Assembly: GCA_035771175.1 (NCBI GenBank)
Contig: CM069603.1
Coordinates: 23,846,286 to 23,910,285, forward strand
Length of the DNA stretch: 64,000 nucleotides
Direction of reading: 5' to 3'
DNA from: Paratinospora sagittata
Taxonomy: Eukaryota; Streptophyta; Magnoliopsida; Ranunculales; Menispermaceae
The translations under genes and the position numbers were made by a program. Below the pieces are notes generated by a model that saw nothing but the letters and a program-made list of their open reading frames with translations, searched no databases and was not told where the DNA came from. This document shows positions 1-11,011 of the stretch, piece after piece. The number at the start of each line of letters is the position of its first letter. Within the stretch, counting starts at the first letter, position 1.

Positions 1-1415
1 CTTGATACAATATACAGGATATGAAATTGAATACAACTGTATCCTATGAACTATCTCTCAAATTACTCTTTGAGCAAGAATGATATAAGTTAAAACAGTG
101 TTGAACGATTTGAGTGAAAACAGTTCAAAAACTTCAAATAGATTTTCAGATGTAGATAAAATGTTAGCTTAGTATGAAAATATTTTGAATACATAAAGTC
201 TCAAAGAAAACTATTTTGAAAACAGATCGACTTAAAAGTTTTCGTGACCAAATGAAAATTCGACTAACTTTCAAAAAGTGTTTTAGCTCAAAGAATTTTT
301 GGTGGTTTTAACAAATTGTTAAGTATCTGTATTTATAGACTTGTAGAGATGAAGTTGTTGTTCATTTGAATTTGAATTTCAAATATGAATGTTTACTCAC
401 AACAGCTAGAATATACCACGAAAATGGCAACAACACAATTCATGAATATTTTGTTTTTCTCCAGATACATGAATAAGGAAAGTTTTAAAAAACGTGGTTC
501 GTGAATCAGAGAATATCTCTTACAAATATGAAAAATTGATTTTGTACAAAAAGTTGTTCTGAAAGGGTGGCGAAAAATACTTACATGTTAGAACAACAAA
601 AATATCATTTCTGTGATTTTGTTCCTTTAAGGCCGCTCATAGAACATCAATGTCCTACTGAACAATGAAGTGAGAGCGCTACTGAATAGTAAGCGTCCTG
701 ACTTACTTTGACAATTAAACGACTTAATTAATGAGGGCGCTACTTCGCAGTGAGCGTCTTGCTTTATTTTCAAACTTTTGGCACACGAGGACGCTACTCA
801 AGTGTAAGCATCCTGAAAGTTATTTAAGTTGATTCTAAAGATGAGGGCGCTCCTACACAAGTAGCGTCCTGATAAATTATTCAACTTATAACTTATCGGC
901 GTCCTTAAAGATAGAAATCACTTGAAGACAAAAAGATCTTTCAGCAAGTTGAACCTAAGTCAGCATCCTTATTAATCAGATCAATTCAACCTTGAGCGTC
1001 CTAACGTTTTATCAGTGTCCTGACTCATCAATTCCAGGAGGGCGCCGCTAAAACATTAGAGTCCTGAAAAACTTTATACAAGCTATTTTTGATTTCTCAA
1101 TTAAAACTTGATAAAACATCATTGTTTCTTTTAATCAAATCAAATACTTTAGAAATCATAAGGTAGGATTAAAATGTGACGATCAAAATATGGAAACGAT
1201 AAAAATCTTGCTGAGAGTAAGTTGATCGATAGACTTTACAATCTAAGTACTGACAGACTCGAAACATCACTTTGATGTTCAATAGGCTTGTGATCACAGT
1301 TCCTTGATCACGATTCTTGATAAATCTGAAACACTTGACAAAATCACTAGATAGACCAACTGGAAATATTTGCAATCATCAAAACATTCATGTCATGGGG
1401 ATCATTGAGATAACA
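1..1415 (-). mobile_element. LTR B (copia/Sirevirus-like), 5' part, cut by the window edge
   Basis: Read on the minus strand, this begins at 1415 with TGTTATCTCA and follows the same order of sequence as the complete plus-strand LTR B at 36597-38476, including the hairpin array (about 620-1065), the TATA box and the stretch ending near a TACAATATACAGGATATG-like sequence. The 3' end lies outside the window. It has cut into the gypsy G LTR at 1416: the plus-strand G copy near 42.5 kb runs through this point without a break. It is either a solo LTR or the edge of a longer element to the left. Short open frames inside it carry no recognisable protein. Confidence 0.8.
330..337 (-). promoter_or_regulatory. 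TATA box of LTR B
   Basis: TATAAATA in the context GTCTATAAAT on the minus strand, at the same place as in the other LTR B copy (37744-37751). It probably sets the start of the retroelement transcript; no transcript evidence is available. Confidence 0.6.
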
Positions 1416-2986
1416 AATCACCCCAAGCACCTCAATCCCGAATTGGCCTACTTGGCTTACTTAAATCAACCAAAATCATTGCATGAAACATCGTTTATAC
1501 ATTACTGAAAATCAGTCCACTAGTGTGCCAAACAACCATGATCAAACCCAATTCCATAGCCAATTAAGATTCTAAAATGATTATACACATGATCCAATCC
1601 CATATTGCTCAATTCAACCATTTAAAATCAAATTAAACCATACATAACCCAATTGAATGCAATAGGTTGATCCCCATGATCCAACCACTATAATACAAGG
1701 CATTCAATCATAATTAGGGTCAATTAGACTATTTATCAAGTCAATTTGATCAATTGACTAAGTCTAACTCAAAATCCCCAAATTTGGGCAAATCCCCAAA
1801 TTCATTAGAATTTCCCAAATTACATGGCCTAGGCTAAAATTACGTTACACTAGGGTTTTCCACTAATCAAAATCAGTAAATTGGGCTACCATACATCCAC
1901 ATTTACCCATGTATTCAACATAAATCATAGGCAAATTGAATAGGAAACCCTAAGTCCAAAATCCTAGTTTAGGTCAAATACCTATAACCCTACCAATTTC
2001 TTGATAGAAATTGGGAATTTCATCATTTATGGACTCCTAACATCCTCTAGATTAACATATCTCAAATGCAAGACCTAATTCCAAAAATGTATTTTCCACC
2101 ACCCACTTTAAATTTTGGGATTCATGAGTGAAAAACACCCATTAGGTCAAAAGCAAGCTTGCATGAATGACTGAAAGTAATAGAAGGAAGAAAAAATGAG
2201 AGAATGAGGAAGAAATGATTACCTTGGGGATTCTTGAGCAAGAATGCACCCAAAACCCCCACTTTTTCCTTCCTTTTCTCCTCTACCCTTCCTTTCCTCT
2301 TTTCCAAGCTCCTTAGCCTCTTTTGGAAGTGAAAAATGAGAGAAATCACGTCTCATTGGCTTATATAGAGGTTAAAAGGCTTTTTGGGCCCACACTAAAA
2401 AAAACACACTTTAATAAAAGAAACAGTTTTCCTACAGCAATTACTTGCACTTAGATAATTAATTTTTTCCAAAATACTCACAAAGTTAACATCTTAACTG
2501 TTCTAAAGTTTTATGAGTCAGTTACCAACCTTCTGGTAAAATTTCAGCTCAATCCAACGGTGGGATTGCGAGGGCCAACCGTTTGATCAAAACTGCGCAA
2601 GAAAATTTGCAAATCCGAGAAACAGTGTTTGGAGTCGTATACCTCACAGTAGACAACTCCGATCGAGATCTTCAACTTTCATAATAAAGATCAATCAGAG
2701 AATAATAAGCTGACATAGTTTCAGCTCAATCAAACCACAGATCTAAGAGATCAAGACATTGATGTAATCGGTGACAGAAATTTCTTCCTCCATGGAGTGA
2801 GCTCCATTGATCCAAAGCACCATTTTTGAAATGTTTCGACGTCGAACAGATCTCCGATCATTCTAAAACTTCACGCGCACTCTAAACAACGTAAAATCAT
2901 GCAAATAGACTCAAACCAATGCACGTAGAGCATCATATGCGTATCTACGGGTCAAACTGAAGTTATCTTATGGTATAGGCGTTACA
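1416..2986 (-). mobile_element. Gypsy LTR G, 5' part
   Basis: The 5' end on the minus strand is at 2986 (TGTAACGCC), matching the plus-strand start of the G copy at 40664. The sequence runs parallel (inverted) to about 40.7-42.5 kb until LTR B interrupts it at 1415/1416. A TATATAAG at 2360-2367 on the minus strand is the likely TATA box. The TGTAACGCC/TGTGACGCC start is typical of plant Ty3/gypsy chromovirus LTRs, an assignment supported by the related G1 LTR next to a gypsy pol tail at 59.2 kb. Target duplication cannot be checked because the other end is missing. Confidence 0.65.
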
Positions 2987-3089
2987 TGCATCCAAATCCA
3001 ATACACTTATGTAAATCACTAAGTTATTGGAAGAGATATTTAAAATTGACCATCTCACCCAATTCACCCCACTCTTGGGTAGACCAACA
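2987..3089 (+). mobile_element. Residual 3' end of the 5' LTR A
   Basis: Almost identical to the last ~100 bp of the 3' LTR A at 9708-9809, including AAGTTATTGGAAGAGAT and the terminal ACCAACA. The rest of this 5' LTR is missing because the gypsy G LTR begins exactly at its edge. Confidence 0.85.
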
Positions 3090-3091
3090 AT

Positions 3092-3106
3092 TGGTATCAG
3101 AGTGGG
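3092..3106 (+). other. Primer-binding site of element I
   Basis: TGGTATCAGAGTGGG, two bases after the LTR end CCAACA. It is complementary to the 3' end of plant initiator tRNA-Met, the usual primer for Ty1/copia elements. Confidence 0.85.
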
Positions 3107-3451
3107 TTCTATGAATGTATTGTCTAACAACCTAGGGTCTAGATCCTATGGTCAATTTAGGGTTCGTCTTAGGTGTCTTTGTTTTTCGTGTCTTAGGATA
3201 AATATCCTAGAACTCTTTGCCACCTAGCCATAACCTCCCAGGTATGATTATGCTTTCTCTTTTCAATTTATTTCCTGTTTAATCATACCCTTCGGCACAT
3301 GACTATGTGCCATTTCTGCATTAATTGCAAACTCTATTTTCGATGCCTATTAGCTTGCTCCATAGTTTCCTTCTCACTTCACTTTTACTTTGTGCGCGAA
3401 ATCATTTCGCATTCATCTTCTTCGTTTTTCATCTCCTTCTTCAACTCTCTA

Positions 3452-3816
3452 ATGGTATCCAAAGCTCTTGAGTATAAGAAAAGAGCTAGAATGGAATCAT
3501 CTTCCACCTCTAGTGACTTTTCTCTATCATCTTCTTCATCAGATGGATCTGATGAAAATCCTCATGGGAAATTGTTCCCAGGGAAAACCATGCATCTCCT
3601 CTTCTCTCCGAAAAACCTTTGCCACCGCTTCCGGCTGCAGCTTCTCTTGAAGAACAATTTGCCAAACTTAGTGATTCCTTATCCTCCAGCGTTCAGGCCG
3701 TTCTAGACATGCTAAACGAGCACGAGAACCGGCTGAAAGAGCTTGAAGCCAAGGCTAAATGCCAGAGAGATCTAATGATGGCACTGTTTGAGGAAAATGA
3801 GGAATCCCGAGCTTGA
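3452..3816 (+). pseudogene. Broken small ORF of element I (Ser-rich then coiled coil)
   Basis: The reading frame opens with a basic stretch and a serine-rich run (SSSTSS..., SSSSS), then shifts frame near 3590-3610. It continues as a helix-rich segment with LEEQF, a heptad-like LNEHENRLKELEAK stretch and a stop at 3814-3816. The two halves are in different frames, so one small indel probably broke a single protein of roughly 120 residues. The acidic/serine composition and coiled coil loosely recall the longer element II protein (33.2-36.3 kb), but I see no convincing alignment by eye. No gag, zinc-knuckle or enzymatic motif is present. The function is unknown; it may be a decayed structural protein of a non-autonomous element. 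Confidence 0.45.
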
Positions 3817-5571
3817 ATAGAAAAGGTTGTCCGTGTGAGCACCGCCACTCCCATGGCTTGCAGGACCAATAGCCTTCATGAATGTCCTCACTCCAAAGAC
3901 TCTGTTCCGGACTCTTCTTGGAATGTCTAGAAACCTCTCTGCAATCCCCGTCATGTTAAGCCAGTTTTTCTTTTAATTTTGTTTAATCCATCTTTTGGAT
4001 TGTGGTGTAAAACTCTTCTTCTATACTCATTTTTTATGTTTAAGCAGAATTTCTCTTATAATCTAACGTGTGTGTGTATACTCTGCTTAAATCCCCTGCT
4101 TCACTTGCACAATGAGTTCAGCACATCTCACTACTCTGATACTTGTTTGCTTGTGTTTTGCTATTTTGCCTGATTATGTGATTGCAAAGTCATTTCTTTC
4201 TTTTTCTGATGCATAACTGTCTTGCTTTCATGAACATGACTATCTGTAATCATACTAATTTTATCTTGTTCATATTTCCTTATAAACTGCATCATGATGA
4301 AATCTTACGGTGACTTATGCAATTATCAGCTTGTGGCATCTTGCCAAAAGATTGATCACATATTTCATTGATATTTGTTTATAATATGTGAATATCTGAC
4401 GTTGAATGAATATCATGATCATGCTTGCTCTGAACTTAGAAAATCTTATCTGCATGATTCATGTTTCTGCAAATGAATATAGGCCATGTATACAATTTCA
4501 TATCATACGCTTATATTTTGAAAAGGTTATTGCCTAGACTAATGAAAATTATCTTTTGGCATTATCTTTTCAATAATTTCCCGACTTTGATGTATTTGCT
4601 TCATACCATAACATGTTAGCATCAAACTCATGGATATCTAATATCTAATAAGCACATACCCTTCCAAATGCTTTCTCATTAGAATCAGTATATCAATCAT
4701 TTTAGGCCATGCTTCAATTGAAATTTTATGCCTAGAATAGGAAAATGAATGTATGTTGTTGCTTGAATGATATCTATAAATTTCAGCATATATTCCGTAT
4801 GTTTAGACTTTGATATTCCTCATATATATCTTCATATGTCTAAAATATGGAAAGTTTATAATTTCACATGCCATTGATGTTGCTCTTTAATATTATATTT
4901 TGTATGCATCAATTGACTTTGATTTTTGATATCTAATAGATGCCATGTACTTCAAACAATATACTTTGCATCTTATTAGAATCATAATAGCTAGGTCGTG
5001 CTTAATCATAAATCATTCTGCCTATGTTGTATGTATGTTGTGCTTGTTTATTTACATATCTTAAAGCATACTCTGTGTTTGGTGTGGTTTAATTATTAAC
5101 TCTATACTAATGCCAAACACTAAGGAGAATAATTTCCCACGATTAAAAATTCCTTGTGAATTCATCTTTCGACAATTTTTTCTCATTCCCTCTGATTACA
5201 ATTATCGGCTTCGCTATTATTCCAAAGATTTTAGCCTATGAATTAGTCAAACTATTTCTCTATGTGCTTAAAAATAAGATTGTTTCTCACGTGACTACCA
5301 ATATAGTAGACCTTACACATTCTCACGTACCTAACTATGACACGTTGTCATAAATCATCTTGAGGGTGAATGCACAAAGTAAGGGGGAGCTTCGCCACTC
5401 TACTAAGTCATAAGGGGAGATCTTAGTCTCTTTTCTTCACTTTTTGATGATATCAAAGGGGGAGAAGAAAAATAAGAGATAAAAGAAAAACAAGAGGAAT
5501 AAATGGGGGAAAAGAAATTAACATTAATCTTTTTGCTTAAGCGTTAAATTTTTCGATTTGTTTGTTATCAT
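3817..5571 (+). other. Non-coding 3' internal region of element I
   Basis: About 1.75 kb of AT-rich sequence with no open frame worth calling. Toward the end it becomes purine-rich (several GGGGGAGAAG-like runs at 5380-5500), as is common upstream of the PPT in Sirevirus-like elements. Nothing else was seen. Confidence 0.6.
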
Positions 5572-5586
5572 CAAAAAGGGGGAGAT
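5572..5586 (+). other. Polypurine tract of element I
   Basis: AAAAAGGGGGAGAT directly abuts the LTR start TGTTAACC at 5587. This is the plus-strand primer for reverse transcription and marks the following LTR as the 3' LTR. Confidence 0.85.
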
Positions 5587-6626
5587 TGTTAACCTATACG
5601 GTTCATCACTTAACTCGTCCCTAAATATACTGTGATAAAATATATTTTGATGATCACAAACAAAGTACTTTTCGGTGCTAAACGTGCTTGTATCAAGATT
5701 TCATCAAAGCACCTAAGGAAAGCAAAAAGCCAAGGAACGACTCAATTAAGGAACTCAAAGATCACATCCAACGGTCAAGTTCGTTTCAATCAAAAGGACT
5801 TCATTGTTTTTAATTGGATTTTAAGATAACTTCACTCGAATGATTCGATCAAGCTTCAAGTCTACATCTCTCGATCAACGTTCAAGTCATTCAACTCCGT
5901 GCAAAGCTCTTATTGAATATCTCATAATGAAGAGCTGGATTTAACGGTTATGAGAAATGACAAATACAAAAAGTATTTAAGGTATATCTTTCTCTAATCG
6001 TTATTGCTCAAAATGTTCTTCAAAACCATGTATAAATCATTTGCATATGTTTTTCAAATCTGCATGTTTTGATCATATGTTTTACGGTATTTCAAATGAT
6101 TACATTTTATATATTTAATTTTAAATAGACCGAGTTTTTATTTGCATCTATCGAATATTTAATCGCGAGTCAAAACTGTTTTTAAATAATCTTTCAGGAC
6201 GCCAATGATTTAGCAACGCTCTCCTGAACTTGTTAAGTCAGGACGCTGATGACTCATTAGGACGCTGATAACGTTCTAGGTTGAACTGAACTGATTTATT
6301 AGGACGCTTACTTATATAGTAGCGGCCTTTTTTATTAGTCAACCTCTAAAGTTGTCAAGAAGCTGACTCAGCATTAGCTCACTAAAAGATTTCTTAAGTT
6401 CTTCAAAGAATTTTTTCTTTGAGGACGCTGATAGTTATAAGTTGAATAATCTATCAGGATGTTTTCTGGATAGAAGTGGCCTCACCTTTGGAATCAACTT
6501 AGTAACTTTCAAGACGCTGATTGTCCTTCAGCTTTCTTGTGTTTTTGTTTAAATGTTTTTAATTGGTAGACGCTTACATTGTTGTGGCACCCTCATGCTT
6601 TGTTTTATGTTTTAAAAGAAGGACGT

Positions 6627-8032
6627 TGATAGTTGCATATTTAGACATGTTTTAAGAGTGTTTTATAGTTGTTTTAGGATGATTTATACATTAGTTTAGT
6701 GTTTTTATGTTAGTTTGGATTCATTTGTTAGTTTAGGAACAACTTGGTTTTTATGCATTATTTCGGTTTGTTAATTTGTATGTTGGATCAATTTATGTTT
6801 TAAGTGTTTAATTACTTTCTTTGCATTGTTTTGTAGGTATTTAGATGTGTTAGTCATGGTTTTGGATGATGAAATCATGTTCTAGAAGTTGCCAAGGAGA
6901 AGCATGAAGAACCCAAGTTAGAAAGGAGGCAAAAATTGGCCAAGTCCACAAAATAGCACAGAGTTTAATGTTATGGGCGTTGTGGCGCCAGGAAACGGCG
7001 CAGCGACACTATGGTGGTGAACAAAAGAAAAAGATTTCAACCTTCTGGGCGCCGTGGCGCCAGGCACGGTGCTATCACTATTCACAGAATAGGGTTTTTA
7101 GCAATTTTTACACACTTTCTAATTCAAATTTTGGACGACTTGAGGGCTTATAATATATCAAAATTTAGGATTTTTCGAGAGGAAGACATTGGAAAAGAGA
7201 AGGGAGACGGCTGAAGCGAAGTGGAGAAGAGATCGACATTAAAGACCATAGAAAATCTCTACAACATTCTAGTTTGCTTTCTTTTGTCTGGATTCATGTT
7301 TAAACCATTATTGATTATTTTCATCTCTTTAGTTATAAACTAAACCTTGTTTCTAGAGGTGTAGATTGATCCAAAGTTGAGATTATGTCTTAGATTTTAT
7401 TGTTATTTATTCTTAATGAAAGTTCTTAGTTTATTTATACTTTTCTGAGCGTAATGTTTTTGATCCCCTGATCAAGGATTGACCGATCATAGACTCGAGG
7501 TAGATGTTTTACAAGAGGGTACCTTGGGTTGGAATATGGAGAGTATAGCCTAGGTTATTGTGAGATTCACAAGGAGATCGAGACCCTTTGAAGTTGTTAG
7601 GAGGAAATCATAGAACTTATTGAGTTGTTGTTGTCTTTGCTTTTCATCGAAAAAGTTAAACCAAAGCAACAAGAATATGCTCTAATCAATAATCCAAAAA
7701 AGAGGATTAGAAAGGTTAGGATTTCCGATTTATAGGCTAAGGAATGGATTTAATAATAATATATTTATATAGACATAGTTGAGAGTGAGGTGACATCGAA
7801 CCTCTAGACCAGTCCATCACTGTTTTCCTATCCGATTTACATTGCTTGTTTGTTAGTATTTAATTACTTTAATTGCTATTTTAATCACTCCATCATTTGA
7901 TTTTAATTGCCTAGATAAAGTTAGGGTTGAAACGTGATAGCTAGTGTCGTAATTATCCCTGAGGACGATACCTGGTATCTTATCGGACTTTATTATATCT
8001 TGGCATCGTACACTTGCGGTTTGAACGCAACA
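6627..8032 (+). mobile_element. Athila/Tat-like solo LTR inserted in LTR A
   Basis: Begins TGATAGTTGCATATTTAG and ends CTTGCGGTTTGAACGCAACA; 1,406 bp. It interrupts LTR A exactly where the other LTR A copy reads uninterrupted (52538-52547). The flanks GACGT (6622-6626) and GATGC (8033-8037) each differ by one base from the expected duplicated GACGC, so this is an old insertion with a recognisable 5-bp target duplication. It contains GGCGCC palindromes near 6975-7065. Relatives in the window lie at 9810-11011, 47693-48190, 49742-50838 and 55762-56310. The lineage assignment rests on style (GGCGCC islands, the 3' terminal ACACTTGCGG block), not on coding sequence. Confidence 0.75.
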
Positions 8033-8552
8033 GATGCTTACTCGGATAGTAGCGCTCTCATACATTGAATTGTTTTAAAACATAGCAGGGCGCTACCCGT
8101 GCATTAGTGCCCTCAGGTTTAAGTTGTTTAAGTGTCAAAGTAAGTCAGGACGCTTACGAGTTAGTAGCGCCCTCACTTAAGTGTTTAGCATGACGCTTAT
8201 ACGTAATAAGCGCCCTCAAGTAACAAAACAACATTGTTGATTTTATGCTTTAGGACACTAATTAGGGAATCAGGACGCTAATTCAACATCCGTCACTATT
8301 CGAATAAGTACACTACATCAGTTTACTTTTTCAGAACAGACCTTTGCACAAAGTCCTTTTCAGACCTATTAGAGATCATCTCTGATACATGAAGTAAGTT
8401 TTTTTAAAACTTTCCTTTTTCATGAAATCTGAAAAGAACTAGAATGTTAGTGAAAATTGTAGTTGCCATTTTCATGTATCATTCTAGCCGTTGTGTGTAA
8501 ATGTTCATATTATTTGAACTTCAAATGTCTAACGACTATGTCCCTTTAAGTC

Positions 8553-8560
8553 TATAAATA
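8553..8560 (+). promoter_or_regulatory. TATA box of LTR A (element I)
   Basis: TATAAATA in the context AGTCTATAAATA; the same context occurs in the solo LTR A (53036-53043). Confidence 0.6.
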
Positions 8561-9329
8561 TCAGCACTTAGGATCAAACAACTTGTCAATCAGCTTGTAT
8601 TGTGCCAATACTTTTTGAAAGTTGGTCTGTGTCAAACTGTTTTTCATTAACTTAACTTTCAAAGTATTTTTACTGATACCTTTACGATTATAAAAAATTT
8701 CATTTTGAGCTTCAATTATACTTCATATTTGAAAAGCTATTTTTACTGGTATCTACTCAAATTCTCAACACTGATTCATACTTGATTTCATTCTTGCTGA
8801 AGATAGAATTTGAGAAATAGTTCAAGATATACAGTTGCACTTGATTTCATATCTTAAGTACTGTATTGAGCTATATCAATAGTTACGTTAACTACTGATC
8901 ACATAACCAAAAGTTTTCATACTTCTATTTTATATCTATTTTGAAAACTGTCTGTGTCTATGATTTGCACTAGTCATTCGTTTTTCCAAATCAATGTTTA
9001 TTTGTTATCATATTATTTTCGAAGAAGCACTGATTTTCATATTACATCATTCATGCTTTTCGAAACTGCACTTGAGCAATACTAAACATTGAAAGGTAAA
9101 GGGCTGTAAGTGTATTTCAACTTAGCATTACCTATTTCATATTTCATATCTTTGTAATGCTATGTACTGAGCTTAATTGTAAAGTGTTCTACTACGATAG
9201 AACCAATCAACATTGCTGTGTTGTAATGCTGGTGTGTTTCTGGACTGAAACAACCAGGACAAGTGAATGTAGTTCATTTAATGATTTCAAGATTGAAATC
9301 ATGCAAGGTTATCTCTGAACCTGTAAAAG

Positions 9330-9600
9330 CGAAAAAGGTTCATCCTCAGCTGTAAGTAGGAAACCAGTTCATCCTAATCCCGTAAAAGGATAGGTGTATC
9401 CTTAACCTGTAAAAGGATAGGTTATCTCTTATCCCGTAAAAGGAAAACAGTTCTTCCTTATCCCATAAAAGGAACATGGGTTTCTCCTCATACAAGAAAA
9501 AGAAAATTTGGTTCATCCTTAGCCCGTGACAGGTTTGCCTTTAACCTATAAAAGGGCAGTTGTAACGGTTTGGTTCTCACCCGTAAGAGAATCAGTTAGT
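9330..9600 (+). repeat. Short repeat array in the 3' part of LTR A
   Basis: Diverged units of roughly 30-40 bp built around CCCGTAAAAGGA or CCTGTAAAAGG, each ending in a GTTCATCCTTA-like spacer. Similar arrays sit at the same place in other copia LTRs of this window. Confidence 0.7.
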
Positions 9601-9809
9601 GGATTGAGAAAATCCTAATCGGAAGAATAGGTAGTGGACGTAGGCTCGACCAAACCACTATAAATCTCTGTGTCTCAAGTTTGCAATTTAGTCTATGTTC
9701 TAGTTTTGCATCCAATTCCAATACACTTATGTAAATCACTAAGTTATTGGAAGAGATATTTAAAATTGACCATCCCACCCAATTCACCCCCCTCTTGGGT
9801 GGACCAACA

Positions 9810-10679
9810 CATTCTTTAGGGTTTCTAAGGCATCATAGAAAAAGGAAAAATGACTAGGGAAAAAAGAAGAAGAAGAGATAGAAGTTGGAGACAAGGGAGA
9901 GATCTTCATCCACCAAGAAGTTTTCTAGTTTGTTCTTTCATGTTCTTATTCAAGTTTATAACAATGTTTCATGACTTTTTGTTCCAAGTTATGCACTAAT
10001 TTAGTTTTCTAGAGGATAGATGAATCCTACACTAGATTTTATGTATTAAGTTTGGTTTATGTTTATTATTTATTAAATCTTCATAGTTTGTTTATATTTC
10101 TCATTGTTTAATGTTTTTAATCACTTGATCACGTATTGAATGATATTAGACTTGGGGGTGGTATTCGAGAAAGGATTCCTTGGGTTGGAACAAGAGAATT
10201 ATAACCTAAGATTATCATAGAATCGAGAGATTTATGATATCTTTTGAAGTTGTAGGAAGAATCACAAAACCTAATGAGTTGCTAGGGTTTTGGTTTTTAT
10301 CGAGAGATTGAAATCAAGCCTTGGTGATATGTTCTAGTTCGGTACTCAAGAGAGTCAATTAGAGATCTTAGGATTCTTGACTTATGAACTAGAAGAGGAC
10401 ATTAATAATAGACATAGCTAATCTACATAGATGATGGTTGGGTGAAGTTGAGCATGTAGACTTTTCTCTTTTGATATCTATCCATTGTTTAATTGCTTTT
10501 ATATTTACTTTTCTTTCATTGTTTAAATTACCCAAATTCTACATCTTGGTTGTTTAGATAACGTTAATAATTAGTGAAAACGATATTTAGTACGTAGAAT
10601 ACAATCTCAGAAGATGACAACCCGATATCTCATCGGTTTATTATTACTTGACACTGTACACTTGTGGTTTTGCACGTAC
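9810..10679 (+). mobile_element. Athila-like LTR, 3' part
   Basis: Follows LTR A directly. Collinear with roughly 7085-8032 of the solo LTR (GGATTGA... then the AGAGATT-to-TTGGGTTGGAA block, the CGATA/GATATCTCATCGG block and CACTTGTGGTTTTG), ending in CACGTACA at 10679. The 5' part is missing. Confidence 0.6.
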
Positions 10680-11011
10680 AGCGGCGCCCAGAACACTCTT
10701 TGGTGGTGGACTTAGCCATTTTTCGCTACATGCTTCTTTATTGTATCTTCTTGTACATATTTCTATCATCCAAATCCATGATCAACACATCTAAACACCT
10801 ACAAAACAAAACAAATCTAATTAGTAACACATTTAAATGATCAAATCTATCAACTTATAAAATTAAAAACCAAATTAAAGCCTAAAAAATCAATGTATTC
10901 CTAAACTAACAAGTGCATCAAAACTAACATAAACAAATCAAACTAATGCATGAAATGTCCTAAAATATACCTAAAACACACCCTAGCACATGTCTAAATA
11001 CCGACTTATCA
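10680..11011 (-). mobile_element. Athila-like LTR, 5' part, inverted
   Basis: On the minus strand it starts at 11011 with TGATAAGTCGGTATTTAG and runs for about 330 bp to a GGGCGCCGC palindrome, where it meets the end of the plus-strand fragment. The TACAAAACA/CATCTAAACACC block at 10790-10812 is almost identical to 50630-50652. The two fragments are head to head, so this is a rearranged or doubly inserted pair, not one LTR. Confidence 0.6.

Larger units (their letters stand above)
2987..9809 (+). mobile_element. Non-autonomous LTR element I (LTR A family), nested
   Basis: The element consists of the last 103 bp of the 5' LTR A (2987-3089), a PBS (3092-3106), an internal region of about 2.5 kb without protease, integrase, RT or RNase H, a polypurine tract (5572-5586) and the 3' LTR A (5587-9809). 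The LTR is as long as or longer than the internal region, which fits the LARD (large retrotransposon derivative) pattern. The rest of the 5' LTR was displaced by gypsy LTR G at 2986. Whether a full-length partner supplies pol in trans is inferred, not seen. The copia D pol tail at 45.2-45.6 kb has a related PPT and LTR and shows the type of partner expected. Confidence 0.75.
5587..9809 (+). mobile_element. 3' LTR A of element I, interrupted by a solo LTR
   Basis: Starts TGTTAACCTATACGG and ends GGACCAACA. It is collinear with the uninterrupted solo copy at 51474-54507. Removing the insertion at 6627-8032 and its duplicated site leaves about 2.8 kb. It contains, in order: a hairpin array with AGGACGCT/AGCGCCCT motifs (about 6195-6620 and 8038-8290), a TATA box (8553), a CCCGTAAAAGG-type short repeat array (9330-9600), the GTAGTGGACGTAGG...CCACTATAAAT module (about 9633-9668) and the CAATTCACCCCCCTCTTGG end. 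The last module is a hallmark of Sirevirus LTRs. Confidence 0.85.

Noticed and set aside
3092..3106. tRNA-Met gene fragment
   Set aside because: Only the 12-15 bases complementary to the tRNA 3' end occur, next to an LTR end; this is a primer-binding site. The same applies at 17299, 21271 and 47259.
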